A stretch of DNA of 64,000 nucleotides from an uncultured Faecalibacterium sp. (GCA_934533135.1 CAKTBG010000009.1:7644-71643); one strand, 5' to 3'. Positions 9,715 through 18,007 are shown, numbered from the stretch's first letter. Translations and numbers: made by a program. The notes: generated from the letters alone by a model not told the origin.

Positions 9715-11080
9715 GCTTGCACGGCTTCTGGCGGCGGGATCCTGCCTGATGGGGATGGGCGCAGCTCTGCTGGGAATGGGAACAGCCATGAACACATCAA
9801 AGACCAGAACGTACGCGGCGGAGGACAGCGCGTTCCCCAATGCCCAGATCGGCTATGCCCCGATGATCGACGACCCGGAGGCGGGCGATGCCACGCTCCG
9901 GTATCTGGAGCTTCGGTGGCGTGAGGTGGAGCCGGAGGAGGGCGTGTATGCGTGGGAGGCGATCGAGCAGAAATACGGCCTTGCGGCACTGCGGGAGCAG
10001 GGGATCCATCTGGTGCTGCGCTTCGTCTGCGATGTGCCGGGGAAAGAGCCGCATCTGGATATCCCGGACTGGCTTTATGCACAGACGGGGGATGGCAGCT
10101 GGTACGATACGGCGTATGGGAAAGGCTACTCGCCGGACTATGCCAACGAGACGTTCCGTGCCGCCCATCGCCGTGTGCTCAGTGCGCTGGCGGCGTTTTT
10201 GGGCACCGACGGCTTTGTGACCTATGTGGAACTGGGCAGCCTCGGACACTGGGGCGAGTGGCACATCAAAAGCGGCGAAGGGCTGGTGCCCATGCCGGAG
10301 GAGGCGATCCGGGACGAATACGCCGCCGAGTACCGTGCCGCCTTCCCCGCGGCGAAGCTGTTGATGCGCAGGCCGTTCCGCTTCGCGGCGGAGCAGCACC
10401 TCGGCCTGTACAACGATATGACGGGGCATGAAAAAGACACAAAGGAGTGGCTGGGCTGGATCGAACACGGCGGCTGGTACGGCAGCGATCCCCATGCGCT
10501 GGTGCCGATGCCGGCGTTCTGGCAGGATGCCCCGGTGGGCGGCGAGTTTACCAGCAGCCTTTCCATGCAGGATCTGCTGGTGAAAAATCTTCCCCGCACG
10601 TTGGATCTGCTGGAAGCGTCGCACATGAGCTTCCTTGGCCCCAAGACGGCGCAGGCAGCCTGCGCGAAGGGATACGATGCCGTGCTGCGGCGGCTGGGCT
10701 ATCGGCTCCGGGTGACGGAATTGAAGCTGACCCCCTGCGCGGGCGGTGTTTCCGCAGCCCTGACCGTGGCCAACGAGGGGGCGGCACCGTTCTACTGGGA
10801 TTGGGCCGTGAACCTTTATGAAGAGGATGCGGCGGGAAACACCCTGTACACGGTGCCCCTGCCGCTGTCTCTGCCGGAGCTGATGCCGGGAGAGACCCAG
10901 ACCGTATCGGTCGTATTGGAAGGGGCGGAGATCCGGCAGCTGTGCGGTGGGTGGAAGAAGAGCCTGTCCCGCAGCCAGACACACCTGACCATTGGGATCG
11001 TGGATCCCATGACCGGCCGCGATGCGGTGCGGTTTGCCATGAAGGGAAAACAGAAAAACGGCAGGATGGTCTTGCTGTAG
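9707..11080 (+). CDS. DUF4832 secreted glycosidase-like protein
   Basis: A 457-residue exported protein. Residues 1-37 form a Sec-type signal with a hydrophobic core and an alanine-rich cleavage region (near TYAAED). A TIM-barrel region follows with a family-42-like beginning (LELRWREVEPEEGVYAWEAIE) and the acidic motif YVELGSLGHWGEWH near 180-193, where catalytic carboxylates would lie. Residues about 340-455 form the beta domain typical of DUF4832. It may cleave or bind the polymer exported by the upstream genes, taking the place of the hydrolase half missing from PelA; this is inference. It is the last gene of the operon and overlaps the DUF4956 stop. Confidence 0.75.
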   Translation: MGKLARLLAAGSCLMGMGAALLGMGTAMNTSKTRTYAAEDSAFPNAQIGYAPMIDDPEAGDATLRYLELRWREVEPEEGVYAWEAIEQKYGLAALREQGIHLVLRFVCDVPGKEPHLDIPDWLYAQTGDGSWYDTAYGKGYSPDYANETFRAAHRRVLSALAAFLGTDGFVTYVELGSLGHWGEWHIKSGEGLVPMPEEAIRDEYAAEYRAAFPAAKLLMRRPFRFAAEQHLGLYNDMTGHEKDTKEWLGWIEHGGWYGSDPHALVPMPAFWQDAPVGGEFTSSLSMQDLLVKNLPRTLDLLEASHMSFLGPKTAQAACAKGYDAVLRRLGYRLRVTELKLTPCAGGVSAALTVANEGAAPFYWDWAVNLYEEDAAGNTLYTVPLPLSLPELMPGETQTVSVVLEGAEIRQLCGGWKKSLSRSQTHLTIGIVDPMTGRDAVRFAMKGKQKNGRMVLL

Positions 11081-11153
11081 GCGGCTGGGTGCGCAAAGCC
11101 GCCCGGGATCCTGCGCGCAAGCCGGAGGGCGGATCCGGCGTGTGCCAAAAATA

Positions 11154-11182
11154 TTGACAAACCCTCGGCAAACCGCTAAACT
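11154..11182 (+). promoter_or_regulatory. Sigma-A promoter of gltX
   Basis: TTGACA at 11154-11159 and TAAACT at 11177-11182 with a 17-base spacer. The start codon of gltX is 63 bases further on. Confidence 0.85.
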
Positions 11183-11245
11183 AAACATAGCTATCCGCAA
11201 TTTTTTGCTTACAATGATAGAAGAGATTCAAAGGAGCGTTTTGAT

Positions 11246-12715
11246 ATGCCGAGCAACAAGATCCGAACCCGTTTTGCGCCGTCGCCCACGGGCTATATGC
11301 ACGTTGGCAACCTGCGCACGGCTCTGTACACCTACCTGATGGCCAAGCACGAGGACGGCACCTTCATCCTCCGCATCGAGGACACCGATCAGGGCCGCTA
11401 TGTGGAGGGGGCCGTGGACGTCATCTACAACACCCTGCGGGAGACCGGCCTGCTCTGGGATGAAGGCCCGGACATCGGCGGCCCGGTGGGACCCTATGTG
11501 CAGAGCGAGCGGATGGGGATGTTCAAGCAGTATGCCGAGCAGCTGGTGGCAGAGGGCAAGGCTTACTACTGCTTCTGCACCGAGGAGCGTCTGGAAGCCC
11601 TGCACGCCGAGCAGCGTGCCAACGGCGAGATGACCCACTACGACGGCTGCTGCCGCGACCTGCCCGAAGAGGAGGTCAAAAAGCGTCTGGCCGCCGGCGA
11701 ACCCTATGTCATCCGCCAGAAGATCCCCCGCGAGGGCGTGACCGGCTTTGACGATGTGGTGTACGGCCACATCGAGGTCAACAACAGCGAGATGGACGAC
11801 CAGATCCTCATCAAGACCGACGGGATGCCCACCTACAACTTCGCCAATGTCGTGGACGACCACCTGATGGGCATTACCCACGTCATCCGCGGCAGCGAGT
11901 ATCTGTCCTCCACCCCGAAGTACAACCTGCTGTATCAGGCCTTTGGCTGGGAGATCCCCACCTACATCCACTGCCCGCCGGTCATGAAGGACGCCCAGAA
12001 CAAGCTGTCCAAGCGCAACGGCGACGCAAGCTATCAGGATCTGGTGGCAAAAGGCTTCCTGACCGAGGCGGTCCTGAACTATATCTGCCTGCTGGGTTGG
12101 AGCCCCAAGGGGGAATACGCCGAGCAGGAGATCTTCTCCCTCGCGGAGCTGGTCAAGATCTGGGAGCCGTCCGGCATCTCCAAATCTCCGGCCATCTTCG
12201 ACCCGCTCAAGCTCCGTGCCATCAACGCCGAGTATATCCGCCGCCTGTCGCCCGAGGAATTCCTCCGGAAGGCCGAGCCGTGGATCGATCAGGCCGTACA
12301 CACCCCCATCGACAAAAAGCTGCTCTGCGCCAACCTGCAGCCCCGCTGCGAGGTGCTGGGCGAGATCCCCGCACAGCTGGACTTCTTTGACGCGATGCCG
12401 GAGTACGACGTGAGCCTCTATGCCAACAAAAAGCAGAAGACCACGCCTGAGACGGCGAAAGAGGCTCTGGAGGCTCTGCTGCCGGTCCTGAGCGACGAGG
12501 CTCTGGATTTCGGCGACCGTGACACCGTGTTCGACGCCTGCAAAGCCAAGGCAGAAGAGCTGGGCAAAAAGAACGGCTGGCTGCTCTACCCGCTGGGCAT
12601 TGCCCTCTCCGGCAAGCAGCGCACTCCCGGCGGCGGCACCGATCTGGCCTGCATGATGGGGCGCGAAAAGACCCTCGCCCGCGTCAAGGCCGCCATGGAG
12701 AAGCTGAACGGCTGA
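11246..12715 (+). CDS. gltX: Glutamyl-tRNA synthetase
   Basis: A 489-residue class I synthetase that charges tRNA-Glu in the cytosol. The HIGH-type motif is HVGN at residues 19-22 after PSPTGYM. The KMSKS-type loop is KLSKR near 253. A CFC...CC cysteine cluster (about residues 109-135) marks the zinc-binding insertion, and the C-terminal anticodon-binding helical region is complete. Length is normal (470-500). It has its own promoter and an AAAGGAG ribosome site at 11230-11236. Confidence 0.97.
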   Translation: MPSNKIRTRFAPSPTGYMHVGNLRTALYTYLMAKHEDGTFILRIEDTDQGRYVEGAVDVIYNTLRETGLLWDEGPDIGGPVGPYVQSERMGMFKQYAEQLVAEGKAYYCFCTEERLEALHAEQRANGEMTHYDGCCRDLPEEEVKKRLAAGEPYVIRQKIPREGVTGFDDVVYGHIEVNNSEMDDQILIKTDGMPTYNFANVVDDHLMGITHVIRGSEYLSSTPKYNLLYQAFGWEIPTYIHCPPVMKDAQNKLSKRNGDASYQDLVAKGFLTEAVLNYICLLGWSPKGEYAEQEIFSLAELVKIWEPSGISKSPAIFDPLKLRAINAEYIRRLSPEEFLRKAEPWIDQAVHTPIDKKLLCANLQPRCEVLGEIPAQLDFFDAMPEYDVSLYANKKQKTTPETAKEALEALLPVLSDEALDFGDRDTVFDACKAKAEELGKKNGWLLYPLGIALSGKQRTPGGGTDLACMMGREKTLARVKAAMEKLNG

Positions 12716-12843
12716 AAACTGCCCGAGAAAATTCGGGTTTCGGGTGCAATTTTGACGCTTCTGCCGATGCACCCAAAAAACGCCCTGCGCCTGCGCTAGA
12801 GTATATGCAAAAGGCGCGGGAAACAGAACCAAAAACGCAAAAG

Positions 12844-12870
12844 ATCCCCGCCGGAAAGCGGGGATTTTTT
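12844..12870 (+). terminator. Intrinsic terminator touching the next start codon
   Basis: Stem ATCCCCGC (12844-12851) pairs with GCGGGGAT (12858-12865) around CGGAAA and runs into six T. The ATG used for the SpoIIE-like gene begins at 12872, so the GGGG of the 3' arm doubles as its only Shine-Dalgarno candidate. It probably terminates gltX transcripts. Confidence 0.75.
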
Positions 12871-12871
12871 C

Positions 12872-15160
12872 ATGCTGGGATCGTCGAAACTGGATCTGTG
12901 CCGTGGGGGGATCCCCCATCCGATGGCGGCGGCGTTGAACAGCCGGGCGGCCGTCCGGCCGCTGCTGCGCCGGGGCAGCGCACTGGCGGTGGGGTTTGCA
13001 GGCGGCTGGGCTGTCCTGTGCGGTACCCTGCTCCCGTTCGGGCTGGGGCTGACGCTGGGCTTGGCCGAGGACTGCTTTGCCTCCTGCGCGGCCGGTGCGG
13101 TGCTGGGGATCCTGCTCCACAGCTTCGGGGAGCTTTCGCTCCGCAGCATCTGCCTGCTCTGCGCGGTGGGAGCGGCGGTGGCCGCGCGGTGGTGCTGGCC
13201 GAAACGGACGCTTCCGGCGTTTGCGGCCGGCTGCGGAACGCTGGCACTGGGCGGGCTGTGTTTTTCCGGGGCGGGCGGCGTGGAACTCGCCCTCTTCTGC
13301 GGGGCAGACGCGCTGCTGGCCGGAGCCATGGGGGTGGGGCTGCGCCGCTTCCCGCCGGAGAAGCCGGGGTTTGGGTCGCTGCTGGTCTGCGCGTCCTGTG
13401 CTGCGGCACTGGGCGGCGTTTCGCTGGGGGTGTTTTCGCCCGGGGTGGCCGTCTGCGCTGCTGCGGAGCTGGTTCTCTGCTGCCGCGGACAAGGCCGGGA
13501 GGCACTGGCATTTGCCGCGGTGACGGGGGCGGCTCTGGCCGGGGCAGACTCCGCGTTGGCGTTTGCTGCCGTCGGTCTTTCCTGCGGAACAGCGGCCGCC
13601 GCCGTCCTGACGCCGGGCCGCCGGGTCGAGAGCATGGCGGCGTATGCAGGCGGGTGCCTGACAGGGGTGTTCTGCGTGCAGCCCATCGGGGCGGCATTCG
13701 GGGCACTGCTCAGCACCGGGCTGGGGATCCTGATCGTGGTCTGGATGCCGGGCGGCTGGCTGGCTCCGGCCGCTGTGGAGGATGCGGCGGAGGCGCAGGA
13801 GCAGCGGCCGCAGCTCTCGGCGGCGGCGACCCGGCTGGAAGCTGTGGCCGAAAGCCTGTCCTCTCTGGCCGAGACGGTCAACGATGTGTACGACGCATTG
13901 CCCCGGAAATGGGAGGATTTCCGCTGGGTCATCGACAACACCCACGACACCCTCTGCTTCAACTGCGGGCGGAAGGACGTCTGCTGGAAGCAGGAATACG
14001 AGACGCTCCGCGCCGGGCTGGATGCCCTGCGGCCGCAGCTGGAGCAGCAGGGGCATCTGAACCCCGCCGATCTGCCCGGCACCCTCTCCCGGTGCATCCA
14101 CCCGGCGGCTCTCTGCGCGGCGGTCAACCGGTCGTTTGCCCTGTATCGGAGCCGGAAAGCCGCGCACATCCATGCCGAGGCCATGCGCGCCGCGCTGACC
14201 GAACAATACAGCGCGGTGGCCGATGCGCTGGGCGTGCTCAGCGAGCAGCTGGGGCGGCCGGGAAACCCGGAACCCTACAAATCCGACCGGGTGGCGGCGT
14301 TGTTTGCCGGGTTGGGATCGCCGCCGCTGGAATGTGCAGTGACGCTGGACGATCTGGGGCGGACGAAGGCGGCAGTCACCCTGCCGCGCACCCGGTTCTC
14401 GGCGGCGGAGCTGGCGGCACTGGCGCAAGAGGTCGGGCAGATCTGCCGCCGTACCTTGGAGACGCCGCAGGTGCTCTCCTGCCGGGGGATGACGACCCTG
14501 CTCTTCTGCGAAAAGCCCGCGCTGCGGGTCGTGTTCGGCACGGCAGGTGCGGCGGCGCGGGGGAGCATTTCGGGCGATGCGGTCCAGCAGTTCTGCAGCC
14601 CGGCGGCGGCGCAGATGATCCTCTGCGATGGGATGGGCACCGGCCGGCCTGCGGCCGTGGACGGCAACCTCGCGGCGGAACTGACCGCCCGGCTGCTGAA
14701 GGCCGGATTTACGGCAGAGCTGGCGGCGCGGCTGGTCAACGTGGCACTGGCACTCAAGAGCGATGAGGAGAGCGGTGCGACGCTGGATCTCATCAGCGTG
14801 GATCTCTACACCGGCACGGCGCGGTTGTTCAAGGCGGGTGCGGCACCGGGATTCCTTGTCCGCGGAGGGCGGGCGCGGGCCGTGGGAGACGTCAGCCTGC
14901 CGATGGGGATCCTCGGCGGGGTCACCGGCCAGAGCCGGATGGTGCATCTGGCGGCGGGGGATTACGCGGTGCTGGTGTCGGACGGCCTTCTGGTGGACGG
15001 CACCGGCTGGGTGATGCAGCAATTGGAGCTGAGCGCAGCCGCGAACGACCCGCCCGACAAGCTGGCCAAAACGCTGGTCGAAGCAGCCCGCGTCCGCGCC
15101 GAACAGACCGGCCGCCCCGACGACATCACCGCCGCCGTCCTTCGCTTGGAAAACAGTTGA
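12872..15160 (+). CDS. spoIIE: SpoIIE-like membrane PP2C phosphatase
   Basis: A 762-residue protein. About residues 38-300 hold some ten short hydrophobic helices, followed by a cytosolic linker with CFNCGRKDVCW (cysteine cluster near 365-375, usual in clostridial SpoIIE) and a C-terminal PP2C phosphatase (about 560-760). There ILCDGMGTGRPA carries the metal-binding Asp and glycines, and VLVSDGLL and RPDDITAAVLRL carry the later metal ligands. In Bacillus, SpoIIE dephosphorylates SpoIIAA to release sigma-F. The start is uncertain: ATG 12872 follows a terminator directly, and an alternative ATG at 12923 removes 17 residues without losing a helix. Confidence 0.87.
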   Translation: MLGSSKLDLCRGGIPHPMAAALNSRAAVRPLLRRGSALAVGFAGGWAVLCGTLLPFGLGLTLGLAEDCFASCAAGAVLGILLHSFGELSLRSICLLCAVGAAVAARWCWPKRTLPAFAAGCGTLALGGLCFSGAGGVELALFCGADALLAGAMGVGLRRFPPEKPGFGSLLVCASCAAALGGVSLGVFSPGVAVCAAAELVLCCRGQGREALAFAAVTGAALAGADSALAFAAVGLSCGTAAAAVLTPGRRVESMAAYAGGCLTGVFCVQPIGAAFGALLSTGLGILIVVWMPGGWLAPAAVEDAAEAQEQRPQLSAAATRLEAVAESLSSLAETVNDVYDALPRKWEDFRWVIDNTHDTLCFNCGRKDVCWKQEYETLRAGLDALRPQLEQQGHLNPADLPGTLSRCIHPAALCAAVNRSFALYRSRKAAHIHAEAMRAALTEQYSAVADALGVLSEQLGRPGNPEPYKSDRVAALFAGLGSPPLECAVTLDDLGRTKAAVTLPRTRFSAAELAALAQEVGQICRRTLETPQVLSCRGMTTLLFCEKPALRVVFGTAGAAARGSISGDAVQQFCSPAAAQMILCDGMGTGRPAAVDGNLAAELTARLLKAGFTAELAARLVNVALALKSDEESGATLDLISVDLYTGTARLFKAGAAPGFLVRGGRARAVGDVSLPMGILGGVTGQSRMVHLAAGDYAVLVSDGLLVDGTGWVMQQLELSAAANDPPDKLAKTLVEAARVRAEQTGRPDDITAAVLRLENS

Positions 15161-15185
15161 AATGTTCATATCCAATGGCTATAAT
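15157..15185 (+). promoter_or_regulatory. Sigma-A promoter of the pectinesterase gene
   Basis: TTGAAA at 15157-15162, overlapping the upstream stop codon, and TATAAT at 15180-15185 with a 17-base spacer. The transcript would carry a leader of about 130 bases that contains repeat copy A. Confidence 0.8.
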
Positions 15186-15249
15186 AAAGCCTGACGATCG
15201 GCAGCAAGGCCGGTCAACGTTTTAAGTTTTGCGCTGAGACTTTACCGGC

Positions 15250-15317
15250 TTGCCAATGGCTCTCCCTTTGGGAGAGCTGGCGAGCGGAGCGAGACTGAGA
15301 GGGTTACTGAGAGGGCT
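15250..15317 (+). repeat. Dispersed structured repeat, copy A
   Basis: It begins TTGCCA and continues with the palindrome CTCTCCC-TTT-GGGAGAG, then TGGC (pairing with GCCA), a GAGCGGAGCGAG segment and ACTGAGAGGG. The last element is duplicated (GAGAGGG twice). The copy ends two bases before the pectinesterase ATG, so its GAGAGGG acts as the ribosome site. Related copies lie at 21625, 58390, 62453 and 62532. Confidence 0.85.
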
Positions 15318-15318
15318 T

Positions 15319-16260
15319 ATGATTCTTCACGTTGCACGAGACGGCAGCGGCGACTTTACCACCATCACCGAGGCGGTGAACGCCGTGCCCTATGAGATCG
15401 AAGCAGAAATTGAGATCGCGCCGGGGGTCTACCGGGAAAAGCTGGTCTGCGAAAAGCGGCAGATCACCCTGCGGGGAGCCGGGGCAGAGAAAACCAAGCT
15501 CGTCTGGGGCGACGGCGGCAAGCTGCCCCACCCGGACGGACGGCCGATCCACACCTTCCGCAGCTACACCGCGTTTTTCAGCGGCGAAAGGCTGACCGTG
15601 GAAGACCTGACCATCGAGAACGATGCCGGGCCGGGCAGCGCGGTGGGGCAGGCGGTGGCGGCCTATGTGGACAGTGTACAGGCCGTGTTCCGGAATGTGA
15701 CCCTGCTGGGCAATCAGGATACACTGTTCTGCGCACCGCTCCCCGAAAAGGAGCGGGAGAAGGACGGCTTCCTCGGCCCCCGGTGCTATGCCCCCCGCCG
15801 CCCCTCGGCGCAGTACTATCAGGGCTGCACCATTGCGGGCGACATCGACTTCATCTTCGGCGGGGCCGATGCGCTGTTTGAGCAGTGCGTCCTCCGCACG
15901 GTCAACAACCACATCCCCCACAGCTATGTCACAGCACCTTCCGGCCATGCCGAGGGGCTGGGCTTCGTGTTCTGGGACTGCGATTTCGTCTCGGACTGCC
16001 CGGCGGGTACGGTCTATCTGAGCCGTCCGTGGCGGCCGGAAGGCAAGACCGCGGTGCTGGACTGTCGGCTGGGGGCGCACATTGCACCCGAAGGCTTTTC
16101 GCCGTGGAACGACCGGACGGATACAAACCTTGCCTGCTTTGCCGAAGCGGGCAGCACCGGCGCGGGGGCAGCTGAGCGGCCGGACTGGGTGAAAAAGCCC
16201 TCGGCCGCCGAAGCCGCCGACCTGCTCAAGCGGGCGCGGAAACGCTGCCGCCCCGTCTGA
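15319..16260 (+). CDS. Cytoplasmic pectinesterase (CE8)
   Basis: A 313-residue right-handed beta-helix enzyme that demethylates pectin or its oligomers. Family motifs are all present: GDFTTITEAV near the N-terminus, QAVAAYVDSVQAVFRNV, NQDTLF (catalytic-site Asp), GDIDFIFGGADALFE (second Asp) and YLSRPWRP (Arg/Trp). There is no signal peptide: the ATG at 15319 opens directly into the first beta strand. It therefore should act on methylated oligogalacturonides imported into the cell. The start is fixed by GAGAGGG from the upstream repeat. Confidence 0.92.
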   Translation: MILHVARDGSGDFTTITEAVNAVPYEIEAEIEIAPGVYREKLVCEKRQITLRGAGAEKTKLVWGDGGKLPHPDGRPIHTFRSYTAFFSGERLTVEDLTIENDAGPGSAVGQAVAAYVDSVQAVFRNVTLLGNQDTLFCAPLPEKEREKDGFLGPRCYAPRRPSAQYYQGCTIAGDIDFIFGGADALFEQCVLRTVNNHIPHSYVTAPSGHAEGLGFVFWDCDFVSDCPAGTVYLSRPWRPEGKTAVLDCRLGAHIAPEGFSPWNDRTDTNLACFAEAGSTGAGAAERPDWVKKPSAAEAADLLKRARKRCRPV

Positions 16261-16290
16261 TGCGCCGCAGGAAAACGAGGAACGAGACGG

Positions 16291-16515
16291 ATGAAAAAAC
16301 TTCCTGATTTTGTCAAATGGCTCATCATCGCGGGGGTGCTGGCGGCGATGGCAGCCATGATGTTTGCGGTCAACGACCGGGCATCGAGAGTGAAAATGCC
16401 GGAACCGGACAACAGCTTCGGCATCTACCACAGCGCAGGCTCCAAAACAGAAACAGACAGCAAAAAAGGCCGCGAATGCGGCCTTTTTTGCTGTCTTATT
16501 GCGCGTCGGTCATGA
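16291..16515 (+). CDS. Small single-helix membrane protein (hypothetical)
   Basis: An open frame of 74 residues: MKKLPDFVKW, then one hydrophobic helix (about 10-28) and a polar tail. RBS GAGGAAC lies at 16277-16283. The frame passes through the long terminator palindrome at 16456-16495 and ends 20 bases inside the convergent kinase gene, so the last 20 residues are encoded by terminator and kinase DNA. I do not recognise a family. The first 50 residues look like a real small membrane protein; the tail may be incidental. Confidence 0.45.
   Translation: MKKLPDFVKWLIIAGVLAAMAAMMFAVNDRASRVKMPEPDNSFGIYHSAGSKTETDSKKGRECGLFCCLIARRS
16456..16495. terminator. Bidirectional terminator, perfect 18-base-pair palindrome
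   Basis: GACAGCAAAAAAGGCCGC and its exact complement flank a GAAT loop. A-tracts and T-tracts on both sides let it stop the rightward pectinesterase/small-protein transcript and the leftward kinase transcript. The kinase stop codon follows at 16496. Confidence 0.88.
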
Positions 16516-18007
16516 TGAACCAGAAGGTCGTGCCCCTGCCCAGCGTGCTCTGGACGCCGAAGCGGAAGCCGTGCTGCTGGAAGATGGCCTTGGTGATGGA
16601 AAGGCCGAGCCCGGTGCCCTGTTTGCCCGCGTCGGAGCGGGAGCGGTAATACCGGTCGAAGATGTAGGGCAGGTCGTCGGCGGCGATGCCCGGGCCGTGG
16701 TCGGCCACTTCCACCCGGACGCCCTCTTTGCAGCGGAATGCCCGCAGGAAGAACAGCCCGTCCGCGCCGATGTGGTGCATGGCGTTGCCCAACAGGTTGT
16801 GGAGTGCGCGCTGCATCATGTTGGGGTCGGCGTAGACCGGAAGCTCCTCGTCGGGGATCTCCAATTTCAGCTCCCAGCCGTTCTGGGCGCAGAGCGCGTC
16901 GTACCGCTCGCTGACTTCGTCGCAGAGCTGCCCCATATCGAAGTGGACCCGCTCGCATTTTTCTGCGCCGCTGGTCACCTTGCTCAGCTCCATCACGCTG
17001 GAGACCAGCGCGGTCAGCCGGTCGGCCTCGTCCACAATGATGTTCATCTGCTCATCCCGGTGTGCCTTGTCGTCGCCGGTCAGGTCGCGCACCGTCTCGG
17101 CGTAGCCTTTGATGAGGGTCAGCGGGGTGCGCAGGTCGTGGGAGACGTTGGCCAGCAGATCCCGCTGCATCTGGGCGGCGTGCTGCACCTCCTGCGCCAT
17201 GTGGTTGAACTCCTGCGACAGGGTGCCCAGCTCGTCGCTGCGGTTGTTCTCCACATGGACGGCGTAGTTGCCCTGTGCCACCTGCCGCGCCGCCGCCGAG
17301 AGCTGGCGCAGCGGTTTGGTGAACCACTCGCTGAACAGCCACGCGGCCGACATCGAGAAGGCGAAGATCAGCGCGGCGGCCAGCGGCAGCACGGTGCTCA
17401 TCACTTCGCCCGCTTCCGAGACGTGCATCAGGCTGGTGGTGACCAGAACCGTGTATGCACCGTCGGCCGTCATCCGCCCCACCACCAGCTGTCTGGAGCC
17501 GGAAGGCGTGGGCGGCTGCAGGGTCTTGACGAAGCCGCCGGTCTGCCGACAATACTGCCGGATGGCACGGGCGGTGGAGTATTGGATGTCCTCGTCGTCC
17601 GGGTCGGGCAGAGCCGTCTCGTGGAGGTTGCAGAAGGTCAGATTCTCAAACTTTTTGACGGTGCGCAGGGTGGAATCCGAGATGTCCACGCAAAAACTGC
17701 TCAGGGGGCTGTTCTCGTACAGTTTCCCCTTCAGCGCATCGAAAAAGGCGTCGTCGGTGACTTTGATGCCGCCGAACGCCCAGTAGGACAGGGTATCGCC
17801 GTTGGCGATGGCGGTGTCCATCTCCGAGACGATCTGTTCCGCCTCGGCGGTCAGCTGGGTCTGGATGTGCCGGATATACAGCGGCTCCAGCAGCTGGGTG
17901 CTCAGGTACCAGAACAACCCCAGCAGAAGCAGGCAGATGAAGCAGAGAAACCACATCAGCTGCCCGCGGATGCCGATGGTGCGCCGGGCTTTTTTCGCTT
18001 GCCGCAT
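16496..18007 (-). CDS. Sensor histidine kinase (two-component)
   Basis: A 503-residue membrane sensor. The first helix is about residues 14-36 (WFLCFICLLLLGLFWYL), followed by an extracytoplasmic domain of about 150 residues, a second helix near 205-225, HAMP (WFTKPLRQLSAAARQ), HisKA with VSHDLRTPLTLIKGY (phospho-His) and HATPase with N-box HNLLGNAM, G1 DHGPGI, F-box IFDRYYR and G2 GTGLGLS. It should phosphorylate the adjacent OmpR-type regulator, whose gene ends 18 bases upstream. The signal sensed is not apparent. PhoP-box-like repeats ahead of the regulator make a PhoR-like role possible, but the intracellular PAS domain usual in PhoR is absent. Confidence 0.93.
   Translation of the reverse strand: MRQAKKARRTIGIRGQLMWFLCFICLLLLGLFWYLSTQLLEPLYIRHIQTQLTAEAEQIVSEMDTAIANGDTLSYWAFGGIKVTDDAFFDALKGKLYENSPLSSFCVDISDSTLRTVKKFENLTFCNLHETALPDPDDEDIQYSTARAIRQYCRQTGGFVKTLQPPTPSGSRQLVVGRMTADGAYTVLVTTSLMHVSEAGEVMSTVLPLAAALIFAFSMSAAWLFSEWFTKPLRQLSAAARQVAQGNYAVHVENNRSDELGTLSQEFNHMAQEVQHAAQMQRDLLANVSHDLRTPLTLIKGYAETVRDLTGDDKAHRDEQMNIIVDEADRLTALVSSVMELSKVTSGAEKCERVHFDMGQLCDEVSERYDALCAQNGWELKLEIPDEELPVYADPNMMQRALHNLLGNAMHHIGADGLFFLRAFRCKEGVRVEVADHGPGIAADDLPYIFDRYYRSRSDAGKQGTGLGLSITKAIFQQHGFRFGVQSTLGRGTTFWFIMTDAQ

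Noticed and set aside
11228..15175. A 1315-codon open frame antisense to gltX and spoIIE, and other long antisense frames.
   Set aside because: They mirror GC-rich sense genes with clear homology, lack ribosome sites and have shadow-type composition.
15186..15320. CTGAGA and ACCGGCTTGCC in the pectinesterase leader suggested a TPP riboswitch.
   Set aside because: The rest of the conserved thi-box core (the GGATAATGCCAGC region) is absent, and CTGAGAGGG is simply the end of the dispersed repeat.
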